A model generated the notes under the pieces. The model was not told the origin of the DNA, did not search any database, and was given only the letters and a program-made list of their open reading frames with translations. DNA of 64,000 bases from Arachis hypogaea (Eukaryota; Streptophyta; Magnoliopsida; Fabales; Fabaceae): NCBI RefSeq assembly GCF_003086295.3, contig NC_092055.1:119580692-119644691 (forward strand), read 5' to 3'. Shown here in pieces: positions 48,534 to 61,222 of the stretch; position 1 is the first letter of the stretch; every line of letters begins with the position of its first letter. The position numbers and the translations under genes are program-made.

Positions 48534-51500
48534 TTATTTATCTTCAAATTTTAAGGAGACCAGTTCATTTTCTTGCTGCTGGTTCCTGTACTTGAAATTG
48601 TTTGGCAGCCATCTGCAGACTCTCTCTGGTAAGAACCTGATTAACAAATGCAACTTCAGTCCAGTTTTAAATTAAATGTGCCAAAAAGGCAAGGAAACAG
48701 AAAAGTATGTAAGAGTTAAGATGAGAAGGTTGACAAGAGAGGGAGAGACAAAAGAGGTTGAGTACTAGACACAAATCCTGTAAGGACAGTGGCAAGATGC
48801 AAGTACACAAAATCAAATGGTAAATCTAGCACAATTAAAATGGCTACAAAAGTTGCACAAATTTACAAACCAGAACAAATGACGAGGATAACCCATCTAG
48901 ACAGGCCTTGAGAATCATGCGTACAATGCAAAAATGCTAAGGACTTACATGTCCATTCTTTCACAAATTGCACGACGAACTGAAGAATTGAGGCCATATG
49001 CAATTGAGTTGAAGAGGCCCTGCAACCGGAAGACAAATATTAACATAATATTGTGTCATTGTTGTACCATACAATGCTGCATTTCATGTGCAGCCTATGG
49101 CAACAAATTTGTGCTGATGGTGCCAGTAAATACAAACCATGATAAGCTTCCAGATATGTCATAGAAGATTAATAGGGAATCTAAAAAAGGCGAAAACGGA
49201 AGGTAAGGTGACTGGTATATACCATAAGGGCAGCCATTCCGACGTCAAGAAATGACAGCCAAAATATCTTATGGCCAGGCTCAATAAAATCATGAATAAG
49301 GTTAATAGTGCCAAATGCCCATGATCCAATTAGAATCACTGGATAGTATCCCCATCGATTCAGAGACTGCAACGTAAAACAGAAGAAAATAGATTATCAT
49401 TCAATGAAACCTAGATAAGACCAAACTGAGATAAGTTCACCTTATTAAAGAAGCATTGATATAATACTTGCACTTGACCATAACTTTTAAAAAATAAAAA
49501 ATAAAAAATATAAGGGGGAAGCATCTCTAAGCCATATTTGAAAGTATAATAGTGTGTGATTGTTACTTTATTCCACGCACAAGCTCCAAAAGATACGTAC
49601 ATATATACATCAAGCATACATGACATGCATGTTAAAAATGATTGTCGTATACACACCTTCATGTTATCTCTTGCATCTGGAACATAAACTCGGTCTGAGA
49701 TACCAACTGCCATCTGAAATAACAGAGAAGTAAATAAAAAGATATGCAAAAGTCTAGGTCTCAACAAGTGAATAATTCGTTCTTTCTTCGAGATAGAATC
49801 AGCAAGGGTGGTTACATACACGGGTTGCGTTATTCAGCATGCGTATTACTTGAAAGTATGTAAACCCGTTGTATAAAATTGCACCCCAGAGAGGTGTGTA
49901 AAATGTTACAAAATGAACTGCCTGCATGGAAAATGGGCTCAACTTTTAGAGGACAGAAGATAAAGAAAAGTAAGTGTGATAATTCTGTTGAACAAAATAT
50001 CAAATACAAAGTACAGCAGATCTCATTTCATTATCTTCCTATTGTTCACACTATTTAAAATAAGTTTAACTCCAGATGCCAAAAACATTTGCTAAGCTCT
50101 TAGAAATCACAAGCTTCTTATCAACAATACCATAATATGGAACAGAGTGTTAGGTCCTTATTAAAAGTATAGATAAAAACAACGAAGTGATCTTTTAGCA
50201 GTTTGAAGGCATGTAATGCATGGATTTGTCTCTGCTGTTAAACTTAGCTTTTTTACATGTAGATAACCACATTTGGTTCTTAAGAATAGTACAGTATTAG
50301 AAAAAAATTTTCTTGCAAGCAACCATGTCATGGTTCTTGATTGGCTAGCAGTCAATTATAATGAATTAGACACCCATCTTATACAACATTAATATATAAA
50401 AGGAAAAATATTCCATTTAGCAGCATTTTTGCAGTTACTTGCCTTCCCTGTGCGGCCTGTTTGAGTCCAACACCATATGCCGAAATGTCTATGGTCATTA
50501 CCAAAGGAGCGGATCACTGTCATAACCAGCGAAGTACCTATTGTCAACAGGTACATCAAGTGAGCTCTCTAACCGAGTAGTATATAGAGATAGGAGATTA
50601 TTATGAAGTAGCATATTTGGAATAAAAAAGCTGATCCATTCATAAATACATACCCCATACATACAGGTGAAAGATTGCCTCCAATTCTTCAACATCAGCT
50701 TTGTGCCTAACTACAGTTCGATGAAGAGTAAAAGCAATTGTTGTAGTCCACAGGAAAGACGCCACACAAAAGAAATGCGTGCTATAGCCTTGAGCATAGC
50801 AGAAGAAACCTTTGGCTGGGTCCCTGTATAAAAAATAATTATATCAATCAAAATTCACAATATACATTCTGGGAAGACGGCACTCGATTCAGAAGGTATA
50901 CCCTACTATGCTGAAGAAACTGCAAAGCATATCCTGAAAATAGAGAAAATGCCAAATAACCAAATTATATTTATACACAAGGCTCGTATGCAGAAAACAA
51001 GGCGAAAATAACATGGAAAGTGAATAGGCACAAATATATTCGTGTATGCATCTAAATTGAAAAAAACCAACGGAAGCAAAACACATTAAAGTGGATAAGC
51101 TTACTGCAATTTAAGACAATAACAAGCAGGCAATAATAACTTTGACAAATTACATGAATAGGCTTAATGCAAAGTCTGTAATTACTTGCTCACACACTCA
51201 CTTCTAAAACAGAACATAATTTGATCTTAATTCTAGTCCAAATTAAAATATTAGTAGCTAACCCTGTAGAGTTCCAGAAGCAACTAATTAGGTTAAATTT
51301 TCGCATTTGGCAAAGAGCTAAACTGCTAAGGAGAAAAAATGAAGGAAATGAATTAAGTTATAGATCAGAGGAAAGAGAGAAGGAAAAGAATGCGTACGGA
51401 GAGGGCAAGGTAGAAAACGAGCTTGAAAGAAAACTTGCGAAGTTCCTTGAAGAGAACGTAGCAGAGCACGATGAAGCCTGAACCCACAAACGACAGGCTG

Positions 51501-51580
51501 GAGGCTCCGGTATTCACAGCTGTCAGAATCTGGCGATCGTGCGCCGATAGAACGCCGGCGACCGCGGCCGAGCTGGCCAT
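48534..51580 (-). CDS. GCR1: Seven-transmembrane receptor, GCR1-like
   Basis: Nine exons on the minus strand join into an uninterrupted 318-residue protein: 51398-51580, 50902-50933, 50654-50823, 50443-50537, 49820-49921, 49657-49713, 49223-49366, 48949-49019 and 48534-48636. It begins MASSAAVAGVLSAHDRQILT, and SLSFVGSGFIVLCYVLFKEL is the first membrane helix. KGFFCYAQGYSTHFFCVASF, LYNGFTYFQVIRMLNNATR and RWGYYPVILIGSWAFGTINL are hallmark segments of GCR1, the cAMP-receptor-like plant candidate GPCR (about 326 residues in Arabidopsis). The fourth exon ends AAG|gcaagt, a GC-AG intron; the other introns are GT-AG. The length and all segments indicate an intact gene. Its signalling role and any G-protein coupling remain disputed for the family. 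Confidence 0.95.
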
Positions 51581-51599
51581 TAAACTAGTCTTCTCCGAT

Positions 51600-51911
51600 C
51601 ACTTATCACTGATCACTATTCAGTAGATTTCTCTCTCTGTTTTTTCTCCTCGCGAAATTATTTGCAGATTATTTATTCTCAGTTACAAAAATTCGAACCC
51701 GAAGATGACGAGGAGGAGAAGAAGAAAATCTGAAAAAGAACTACGAAACGGTTGTTCAACGAACACTTTGCTATCACTACGACACCGTATAGAGCGTGGT
51801 TAAAGGCTTAGCCGCTTTATTAGGGAGCTTGCTGGCTTAAAGTAAACTTCAAGGTCGCATAGACCAGTCACTAGACAGTAGTGTTCATTTCACTCTCACT
51901 AAGGTTATAAC
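51600..51911. promoter_or_regulatory. Upstream region of the GCR1-like gene
   Basis: On the minus strand this is the 5' flank. It has a CT/GA-rich segment at 51630-51730 probably in the 5' UTR. No clear TATA box is identified. Confidence 0.35.
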
Positions 51912-52096
51912 AAACCAACTTGGGTTGGTCATTGTAAGCTCATTCGTCCGGTTAAGTAAGTATTAATAGTTCGAATCTCGTCTTATACATGTAATAATCT
52001 ATTGATGAGTAACAAACTCTTAAATAGAATTCAGATTCATAACGAATTAGTCCTTAACCTACTGAGTTAGGAGATATTATGGACAATAAAAAAAAA
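51912..52096 (+). mobile_element. Diverged SINE, same family as 31507-31696
   Basis: It starts aaccaacttgggttggtcat and shares a degraded B-box (agttcgaatctcg), the gaattagtccttaac segment and a terminal A tail (about 52088-52096) with the nested SINE. Possible flanking duplication gttataa/gtttataa is imperfect. Confidence 0.75.
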
Positions 52097-52433
52097 GTTT
52101 ATAATTTATAGGAAGAATTTCTGGTAGGATAGTGTACGTTACAGAAGGTAAATGTTCCACGTACTTTCAAGTGGCCAACTTGTATTTTGTCGTTTTGAAG
52201 AATAACAATGACATAAATGTCTAGTGAAAAGAGGTGCAAAAAGACTAATTTGGGTAGCTAGTATATTTTTTATATCGGTGAGTGGACTGAACATATGAGT
52301 TTGGTTTAGCTTTAATTTTTTTGGGCAGCTTAATTTTTTTGCAGAAGCTTAATTTGTTTTTATTGTTAGGTGTGGGTAAAAGAATAGGTTGGAGTTTTTG
52401 GAATAGGTCTTGAGTGGTAGGCTGAGGAACTTA

Positions 52434-52640
52434 CACTACAAGAGAGGCAAAGAGTTGCGGTGAAAAAGTAGCGTCTGTGTTCGAACTCGCCGCAAATTGA
52501 CAGAATCGCAGCAGAGGTGAGCTGCGGTCTGGCAGAAGCTGCAAAACTGCCCTGGATGGCGGTTGTGCAGTAGAAACCGCTGCAAAGTTGGGTATATATA
52601 GTCAAGATTTAGCAGATTATCTTATCTTCTTGGCACAAAC
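52434..52640 (+). mobile_element. Left terminus of a CACTA element
   Basis: cactacaagagaggcaaaga is a CACTA-type end, preceded by tta. The next 200 bp repeat gcggt/accgc and gctgc/gcagc motifs (for example agttgcggtg, gagctgcggt, aaaccgctgc) as expected of sub-terminal binding sites. I found no right end in the window; the chromovirus-type sequence that follows may have replaced or split it. Confidence 0.6.
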
Positions 52641-53029
52641 AAGAGCGGGAGCAGAGGCGCAAAACAAATCTCCAAGTGCGAATCCTTGCCGTCGTGTAGC
52701 ACCATCTGTTGCATCGCGCTTCCCCTTGCTGGTGGATCCACCGCTGATCTACTCTCTCCTCCCTCTGGTTCCATTCCTATGTCTGCCCATCTTCTTGGTT
52801 TAGATTATTGGCATCTAAAACATCCCCCTTTCAATTTGGTTCAGTTTTCTTTTTGGTTTCAGATTTTAATTTGGTTCACATTATACTTTCTCTTTTTGAT
52901 TTGGTTTCAATTTACTCTTTTGGTTTGTTTTTGTTCTTGCCAAGAACATAAGACAAAAGGGGGTGAAGCAAAGCACGAGGGGATGTGCATAGAGGATTTG
53001 CAAGTTGTGCGTGGCTGGAAAATTCTTCT

Positions 53030-54612
53030 GGTGCGTGCATATGCATAGCAATTATGCGTACGCACAATCCATGTTTTTCACATAAAATTCTATTTTTTCC
53101 TGTTTGACCTTCTCGGTAAACTTATAAACCTCTGAAACTACTGTTTTGATGGAAACAGACTATTTTTGAACTATCAATCATTCTTTTAAGTTTTCCAAAC
53201 CTCTAAAAACTTTGTTTAAGGTTTGATAGCTAGGTCTTAGGCTACCGAATAGGGGTAAGGGTGTGAAGATTTAAGAAGTGAATGATTAATTCGATGAAAT
53301 ATTGAAGGTGATGAATGAGATAATGATGAATGAGTTTGATTGAGATGATGATGATAGATTAAGATCAAGATATATATGACCGGGTAAGAGGCAGTGGCAT
53401 TGTCCACCTACTCTGGGTATAAGTTGAGACTCCAAGTAAGATGCAGTGGTTTTGTCCATGTGCTCCGGATAAGAATCGAGAAGCTGGGTAAGATGTGGTG
53501 GCATTGTCCCCTTGCTCCAGGTAGGAGATAAGCAAAAAGAATGATTGAAGGTGATTATGAGGACAATGATTATAAACGTGAATGTTGAGAATGAACTTTT
53601 GGATGAGATACCTGGGCAGTAGCAAGGATTGTGGTTTGCCCCACTTGCTCCGGGTCAGTGATTGAGATACCTGGGCAGTAGCAAGGATTGTGGTTTGTCC
53701 CGCTTGCTCCAGGTCAGTGATTGTGATGCTTGGGTAGTAGCAGCAATAGTGGATTATTCCACTTGCTCCAGGTTGAGTTTTTAAACACCCGCCTGGGTAG
53801 TAGCACCAACAGTGATTTATTCCACTTGCTCTGGGTTAAGCGGGTAGTAGCAAGGGAATTGTGGCTCAGACCCACTTACTCTGCGATGGGATGTTTCTGT
53901 CCAAAGTTAGCTACCAGGACATGTTAGGTTCGGCTATATAACCGACAGATGATATCATCAGCCATAGGACAAGCATGCATCATGTGCATTTGTATGATTT
54001 ATTTGAGTGTGCATTATTTTGGTTTGCCTAATTGTGATATGTGATTAACTGCTATCTGAGTTATTTGCTATAACTGCTACCTATACTTGTGCTTTCCTTA
54101 TCTGTTTTGTATGTGTTTACAACTGAGAGATTCCTCGTGTGGTGTAGGTGTGATGAGAGTTGTTTCACCAGTGATTCGGAGGGTTGGAAGAGAGTGAGAT
54201 TGAAGTATTAGGTTATATTTGGATTAGAACCTGAGTACCTTAGATAGTTTTGCCTAATTTTTGGTTTAGTTAGATCTTAAGTTTAAATCTGAGTGTTGAA
54301 GTTCTAGGAATGCCTCTAGCTTTTTTGAGACCTTATATATTATCTATGCGGGTACCTTTACTATGCTGAGAACCCCCCGGTTCTCATTCCATACATATGT
54401 TGTTGTTTTCAGATGCAAGACGCGAGGCACCTCACTGAGCATTCTAGAGACTCTTTGGAAGCGAAAAACTCTTGGGTTTTAGTGTTGTATTTTGTTTATG
54501 TTTATATACGTGTATAGATTCTTCACCTTGTATATATTTATATTTTGTTCCTCTTAGAGGCTGACTTAGAGAAATAGGTGTATTTATCATGTCTTTTGGG
54601 CTGTTGGTTGTT

Positions 54613-54677
<65 letters not shown>

Positions 54678-54975
54678 TCTCTAGCCGGCCTTTACTTCGC
54701 AAGTCGAGTTTAGAGCTTGATTATGTAACTTATCTTTTGGAGCTCTACTTATATAACATGTCTTTTGGCTTTTCTCTATAAGCTTTTGATCTTAATGATT
54801 TTCAAGTGTGACTCAATTGTCTGGTCTTAGTTTCTGCTTATCTTTTCCTTCAAGGCTCATAGTTAAAATTTCTTTCAACTATATTATATACGTATTCTTA
54901 TTTTTAGAGGTCGTAGCACCTCGCCACCTCTGATTTACGTCCTAGGCGTAAAGCTTTGCATGGTAGGGTGTTACA
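53030..54975 (+). mobile_element. Chromovirus-type (Ty3) LTR, first copy, 5'-truncated
   Basis: It ends tagggtgttaca at 54975, followed by tgatattagagc (54979-54990), which is the Met-tRNA primer-binding site tggtatcagagc with two transitions. The segment 54440-54975 matches 57103-57630, and 54680-54975 matches 56810-57102. The block 53370-53930 holds degenerate repeats of gggtagtagcaag...ccacttgctcc (about 75-100 bp period). The beginning of the LTR is not found. Confidence 0.75.
54617..54675. repeat. (GT)n microsatellite
   Basis: About 29 perfect units inside the LTR. Confidence 0.95.
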
Positions 54976-55296
54976 TTATGATATTAGAGCAGTTTATTCC
55001 TGTAGAGCCTGAGGAACGGACTGACTATGCTTCTGGGCATACTTTGTGTTATGTGTATATGCTACTTAGGATATCTGACTGATATGTATAGCATACTTGT
55101 TTATGAGCATGCATTTGGGACTTTAAAGCACTAAACTTGAGATATTGAGACTAATCACCTTGATATCAATTATTTGGTGTGAATAGGAAACAAATGGTGT
55201 CTCACGGACCAGGGCAACGTAATCGGAGAGTGCTTCCATCTACTTTCTTTAGTAACCGAAATTTTCGAGGGCAAAAATTTTTATTAGGGGATAGTA
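54976..55296 (+). mobile_element. Deleted internal region of the LTR element
   Basis: Only 320 bp separate the primer-binding site from the next LTR. A 35-codon frame (55194-55301) starts MVSHGPGQRNRRV, like a gag start, and ends NRNFRGQKFLLGDSM, like the end of a chromovirus pol with its ttcgagggcaaaaattt signature. A purine-rich aggggata precedes the LTR. Nearly all of gag-pol is therefore gone. Confidence 0.7.
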
Positions 55297-56752
55297 TGTA
55301 ATCCTCGGATAATTAATAAATAATTAACTCAAATTAATTATTATTTAAAGAAATTTAAAACTTAAATTTATTAATTTTGAAAGGTAAAAATAATTAAAAT
55401 ATAATTTTGACACTAATTTTAAAGTTTTTGGCCCAAAAACAAACTAACAGGCCGAACCAGTTGAACCGGATCCAATTTGGGCCCAGCCCAACATATAAAG
55501 CCTTGTATTCAGCCTTCTTTTCCCACTTTCATTTCAATTCCATGCTGGGAAGGTGAAGAGAAGAAATGAAAACCTAACACCATTCTTTTCAAATTTCAAT
55601 CTTCCATAACTTTCGATTTGGAGCTTCGATGACGAACCGTCAGTGGCCACGCGTTCATCTAGGAATTCTCTATAAAACTCATTGAATAATTTGGTAAGAA
55701 CTTTGCAATTTCTTACCCAGCCTTCCTTGCTTCAAATTCGAAAATTTTAGGTTCTTGAATTTTGAGATTTTGTGATTTAATGATGTTAGGTGTGCTCTAG
55801 TGGTGAAGAATTACCAGGTTTTGCTTCGATTATTCGTGGGAATGGTAAGAAACCCTTGAATCCTTGTGAATTATTGATATTGGTAAACCCTATGTTGATT
55901 ATAGTGAAATTGAATGGTGTTAGATTAAATTGTATAATTCGGAATCAAATTGATGGTATTGGAAGCTTGAGATTGAACCTTCAGAGCTGAATTTTCATTT
56001 GGAAAGAAATTGGAGCTTTAGAGCTTGAGGAACGGTGGACATTTGAGGTATTTCGGGCTTAGGGAGAAATTGGCCAAGGTATGATTTTGGTTTCTCATAG
56101 ATAATATATAATGTTACGTGAATAGTTAGACTAGTTGACTGTAGGATAAGTTGAACTAAGTGAATATGTTGAGGTTTAGTGATTTCTAGTGAGAATATTG
56201 AGTCTATTATGAAAATGTGATGATAATTGTTATTAATGAGATTGATGATAGTTAATGATTATTGTGATTATTGATGATGATGATAATAAATTGTGATTTG
56301 ATGTTATTTAGATGAATGATGTTTGAAGTTGGGTTGAAGATTATTGGGTGGATTAATGAAATTGTATGTATTGACGAATATAAGTATTTGGAAAATAGGT
56401 GGATATGATTTTGGGAGCATTGGAGTTGTTTTGGAAGTAAAATAATGGTTATGAATTGAGGTTTTGGAAGTATAAAGTTTTAGTGGTTTTTGGCAAAACT
56501 TAATTTTTAACCAACTTCAGCAGACCATAACTTGAGCCTCAAATTTTGAATTTAAATGAAATTTTTTTCAAATTAAAGATAATTTCAAGAGCTTTAAAAC
56601 GGTATAAATTTTGTGAAAATCGAAATTTTGTAGAAGAAGTTATGGATATCGGAAGTTAAGTGTTAAAAACTGAATTTTTTCTAAGTTGCAGAAAACCAGG
56701 ATTTTTGGTGTGCGTGCGTATGCACACTAGTGTGCGCACGCACTAAATAGGT

Positions 56753-56814
<62 letters not shown>

Positions 56815-57102
56815 CCGGTCTTTGCTTCGCAGGCCGAGTCTAGAGCTTGATTATTAACTATCTTTGGAACTCTACTTATATAACATGTGTCTTGGTTTTT
56901 CTGTATAAGCTTTCGATCTTAATGCTTTTCGAGTGTGACGCAATTGTCTGGTCTTGGTTTCTGCTTATCCTTTCCTTCAAGGCTCCTAGTTAAAATTTCT
57001 TTCAACTATATTATATACGTATTCTTATTTTTAGAGGTCGTAACGCCTTGTCACCTCTGATTTACGTCTTAGGCGTAAAGCTCTGCGTGGTAGGGTGTTA
57101 CA
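55297..57102 (+). mobile_element. Chromovirus-type LTR, second copy
   Basis: It starts tgtaatcctcgg directly after the polypurine-like tract and ends tagggtgttaca, giving 1,806 bp. Compared with the first copy it lacks about 1.5 kb between the gtgcgcacgcac palindrome (about 56731) and the (GT)n(TA)n tract at 56753-56811. Its 5' part contains a TATA-like catataaagcc (55490). Confidence 0.75.
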
Positions 57103-57493
57103 CTGAAGACCCTCCATACCAGCAAAAAACTATCTCTTGGGCTGTTGTATTTTGTTTTAGGCTATATATATATATATATGTATATATAGATTCTCCGCAT
57201 GTATATTTTGTATATTGCCCTCTTAGAGGTTGTTTTTAAAGAAACACGTGTTTTGTTTATGTTTTGGGATAACTTTGGAGTATATATATATATATATGGC
57301 CGGCCTTAGTTTCGTAGATCGGGTTTGGAGCTTGTTAGTTGTATCTTTGGAACTCCGATCTTTATGTATATGTGATATCTTTCCCTTTGATTTCGTTCAT
57401 CCAGCTTACGCGTATCTTTCCGAGTGTGACACGATTTTCTGTTTTCATTTTTGCTTAGCTTCCTGTTCAAGGCTTCTTGTTACAATTTCTTCA

Positions 57494-57551
<58 letters not shown>

Positions 57552-57630
57552 TTTTCTTTTAGAAGTCGTAGTGCCTAACCATCTCTGTTTTACGTCCTAG
57601 GCGTAAAGCTCTGTATGGTAAGATGTTACA
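57103..57630 (+). mobile_element. Third LTR tail, truncated
   Basis: It begins tgaagaccctccata directly at the end of the second LTR and repeats the final 530 bp of the LTR family (ctcttgggctgttg..., ggccggcctt..., gcgtaaagctctg...), ending gatgttaca. It holds a (TA)n tract at about 57496-57549. This makes an LTR-LTR tandem, probably from unequal recombination. Confidence 0.7.
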
Positions 57631-58315
57631 CAAAGCAAAAGCTCACAAGGGATTGTTCATTTGTATGCACTTTTTACGTATTATTAACCACATATAGATA
57701 ATGTACTTTAACTAGTGCATAATCCATAGGTAACTTTTTTAAAATAAGGTGCTACAAGATTTAACCCGTATATTTTCAGATTAGAAAAGCAAAAAACATA
57801 GACTAATCTAGAGAAAAAATAGACCACTATTAACACAAATACGCATACGAATAAAAAATTTAAAAATTGAATAAAAAGATGTTTGAAAAACAAGTAAAAT
57901 ACAAATAGTTATGCAACATTTGACTTAATTTTAAAGCCTTGAAGGAAGGGACAACATGCATTATCATAAAGTGATCGAGGGAAAAAGTAAAACATTGTAT
58001 TTGTTTTGTATCATGAATTGTTATAAAAAATTTTTTTTAACAAATAGTTAATGAATGTATCATGATTTATAATTTATGTTTATGTTTATTGTTTATGACA
58101 GTGGACTTTGAAGTCGAGTTTGACATTTAGGAACTGAAGATAAGTGTATCAAAAAAGATATATTATAATGCATAAGGTGAAATAATAGTTTTATGTAAAA
58201 CTTTAGTTTTGTTTTTTTTTCAACTAATGAATTGTTATATTGTAACAAAAAAATATAACTTTCAGGTTATTCTTATTATTGATACGTCCACACTAAACAT
58301 TATATTTTTATAGAT
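57631..58315. other. AT-rich DNA, probable 5' part of the Harbinger element
   Basis: No gene. I did not find a convincing terminal inverted repeat or TTA duplication. Confidence 0.35.
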
Positions 58316-59760
58316 GGATAATAAAAATATCGAAGATATAAATGTTGAATATAGAACAAACGTCATACATGGTGTAGAGTTTCAAGTAAATCAAGTGACT
58401 ACTATTGACCTTCATCATCTTGAAGTAACTCGTGTCAAGGAAACGTTAGAAAAGAGATAAAATATTTTTGTCACATCTCTTTCATGTGTTACAGTGCATG
58501 CGTTGCATTTATTGGTATTATTATCGCACTATAGGCATAGGAAAATTAATGATGACAACTTGGAAAGAAAAATTAGGCATACACAGTTAATGACACGTTT
58601 ACTGAAGTCTAAAAAATGCCAAAAAGTCATATGTATGGGCCATAAAGCATTTAAGCAGTTGTGTCAAAAGTTAAGAAGAATTGGTAGAGTAAAGGATTCA
58701 ACTCACTCTACAGTTGAGGAGCAAGTCGCTAAATTCCTACATATTATTGAGCATAATGTTAAAACTAGAACCATGTCTTTCTTCTTCAACTGCTCAGAAA
58801 AGACAATCAGTCGTCACTTTCACAATGTGCTACATGCTAGTTGTCACTTTTACAATGTCCTACATGCTATTCTATCATTAGAGGAAGAGTTCTTTAACCA
58901 TCTTGTGAGGATATTCCTTATGAAATCCTTAATAATGGTCGATTCTATCCATCTTTTAAGGTACTAACTCTTTTAATTTAGTTACTGACAATTATGTACT
59001 TGTCAATGAAATAATTATAAAAGTGGTATGTTAATGTCAATATATTTTCTAAAAAAGGTTCGCATTGGAGCCATAGATGGAACTTATAGTCGTCTGAAGG
59101 TACCAAAGGTGGAAGCCCCTCATTTTCATAGAAGAAAAGATCACCCCATATAAAATATTTTAGCTGCTTATGGATTTGATATAAAATTCACTTGTGTGTT
59201 GTTCAGTTAGGAAGGAACAGCCTTTGACTCAATAATTTTGAAAGATACTTTAAGTAAGGAATATCCACTTCGAATCCCTGAAGATCTGTGATAGCATAAT
59301 TTATGAAATTGACTTCATAAAATTAAATTCATAATCACGTTATGTGAGGCTATAATATGTGTATGCAACTATTGTAGGAAAATTTTATTTAGGCGATGCT
59401 AGATTTATACTAAAGCCTAGAATACTTACACCATATAGAGGTGTTCGCTATCACTTAAAAGAGTATTCAGTACGTAAGCCACAAAATCCTAAAGAACTAT
59501 TCAACCACTGATATTCTTCATTAAGAAATGTTATCGAAAGATGTTTCGGAGTTCTAAAGAAAAGTTTACCAATTATAGCTGGCGACACTGAAAGATATTA
59601 TTTATTTTAAACTATGAGAGCCGTTTTTTTTGCATGTTGTATATTGCATAACTTTTTTATGGGTATCGATGTTGATCAATTCATAATTGATTCAATCAAT
59701 CGAGATTTGCTACAAGAACATAACATAGATAGATCATAATTAAATCAACAACGTGATGAG
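58316..59760 (+). pseudogene. PIF/Harbinger transposase, decayed
   Basis: 58494-58967 encodes the helix-rich N-terminus (VICMGHKAFKQLCQKLRRIG, then SFFFNCSEKTISRHFHNVLH). 59058-59290 encodes IGAIDGTYSRLKVPK, which contains the first catalytic Asp, and AAYGFDIKFTCV. 59378-59690 encodes GKFYLGDARFILKPRILTPY (second Asp) and RNVIERCFGVLKK (Glu), then CILHNFFMGIDVDQF. This is the DDE nuclease of PIF/Harbinger (HARBI1-type) elements. In-frame stops (after HPI, before EGTAF, before YSSLRN) and an internal duplication of HFHNVLHA disable it. An intron probably lies at about 59291-59377. Confidence 0.85.
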
Positions 59761-59844
59761 GAATATAAACATGCAATATTGTTATGAGATAATATTGCTT
59801 ATAAAATGTGGAATGTGTATAAAACATTATGAGTAATTATATGC

Positions 59845-59847
<3 letters not shown>

Positions 59848-59897
<50 letters not shown>
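59848..59897. repeat. (AT)n microsatellite
   Basis: About 25 dinucleotide units between the two Harbinger genes. Confidence 0.9.
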
Positions 59898-59903
<6 letters not shown>

Positions 59904-60018
59904 GTCAAAGTTGTTTAATTCAATTTTTTTTAGGAAATGTTATAGATAAAATAATGCCAAATAAAGAGAATAAAATAACAGAAGCTAATCAACATTATAA
60001 ATACAATGTTTTATATAT

Positions 60019-61222
60019 ATGGATGAAGTGTTGTTGAATACATTAGCAGAAAAAGCAGTAAAAGGTAATAGACATAATGAGTCGTAGACAACCAAAACAT
60101 ATATCAATGTTGTAAAGACTTTGAGCACAGTGGTAGACCTGCACATAACAAAGAACCACATCAAAAATAGAATGAAGACATCGAAAGATTATTTTGTTGA
60201 GGCATATGACTTATTTCATCACTTAAATAGATTTGCGTAGAATCCTGTTACTAGAAAATTTGAAGATGAAGAAGAAGTATGGCAAGACTTTGTTAAGGTG
60301 TCTTAAACTTTGATTCTATTACTTATACTATTGATTACATTAGTAAAAAAAATTATTTCATATTTCTTTAACATCTTTCAACATTTCATTATGCAGGAGA
60401 AATCACATGCAAAAAAATGAAAAAAAAAAGTAATTAAGCATTATGATACTTTGAAGAAGTTGTTTGGAGTTGATAGAGCTACTGGTAGAAGGGCTGCTAC
60501 TTCACAAAAAAAGGATTCGATAACTTGATAGAGATCCAATTGACTTGAATGATTCATTTGAAAATATTGGGATTACTGACATAGATGTTAACATGAGACA
60601 TGCTATCCTTATATTTTTTACTAATTTGGATTCACTTAGTGCTCCTCATAGTCACCTAAATCAATTAGGAGAGACTTCAACTTCAAGAGGTACAAAGCAT
60701 ATGGCTCCTATAAATGATTTTCTGGAGGCGTAATATGAGAAAGTTGCATTGGAAATTAATACCATGGCTAGTGCTATAAAAGAGGGTAATTATTTTTCTA
60801 GCAAGTGACGTGGCTGAGCAACAGGTTGCTATGACTAAGAGGCAAGTTGAATCAGTTGAAAGACAAGCTTTTGTGGCCAAGAAGCAGGTTTTGATTGCTG
60901 AAAAATAAGCCCCATTAATTAAAAGACAAGTTCCAATTGCTAAAAAAGGGTAGGTATTATGTGACAAAGTAGGCCTCACATTTATAGCAAATTAGATGTA
61001 TGAGATATGTTGAATGAATTGAGTTTGGTAGGTTCATTCTATATGCAATGTTATCAATTTTTATGTGAAAATGAGAAGAAAGAGCGCCAACTTTTTGGTA
61101 TCCCACTTGAAATGCGACTTGATGATCTTTTTCATATTATGACTGTGGTTGGTGTTCTCGTAGGAGATACGGTATATCCAGAAAATATTCACTATTATAG
61201 GTATAATTTTATACGCACTTAA
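60019..61222 (+). pseudogene. PIF/Harbinger ORF1, Myb/SANT-like DNA-binding protein, decayed
   Basis: 60019-60300 encodes DEVLLNTLAEKAVKGNR, KTYINVVKTLSTVVDL and HIKNRMKTSKDYFVEAYDLF, the Myb/SANT-like domain of the accessory protein that works with PIF transposases. Stops stand where Trp is usual (two TAG codons, at about 60083 and 60238). 60420-60800 has the linker (HYDTLKKLFGVDRATGR). 61007-61222 encodes the leucine-rich end (QLFGIPLEMRLDDLFHIM). Order and orientation match complete Harbinger elements. Confidence 0.75.

Noticed and set aside
54578..54781. Frame with a Cys-Val run
   Set aside because: Translation of the (GT)n microsatellite inside an LTR.
57230..57562. 110-codon frame ending in Ile-Tyr repeats
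   Set aside because: Translation of (TA)n tracts within the third LTR tail.
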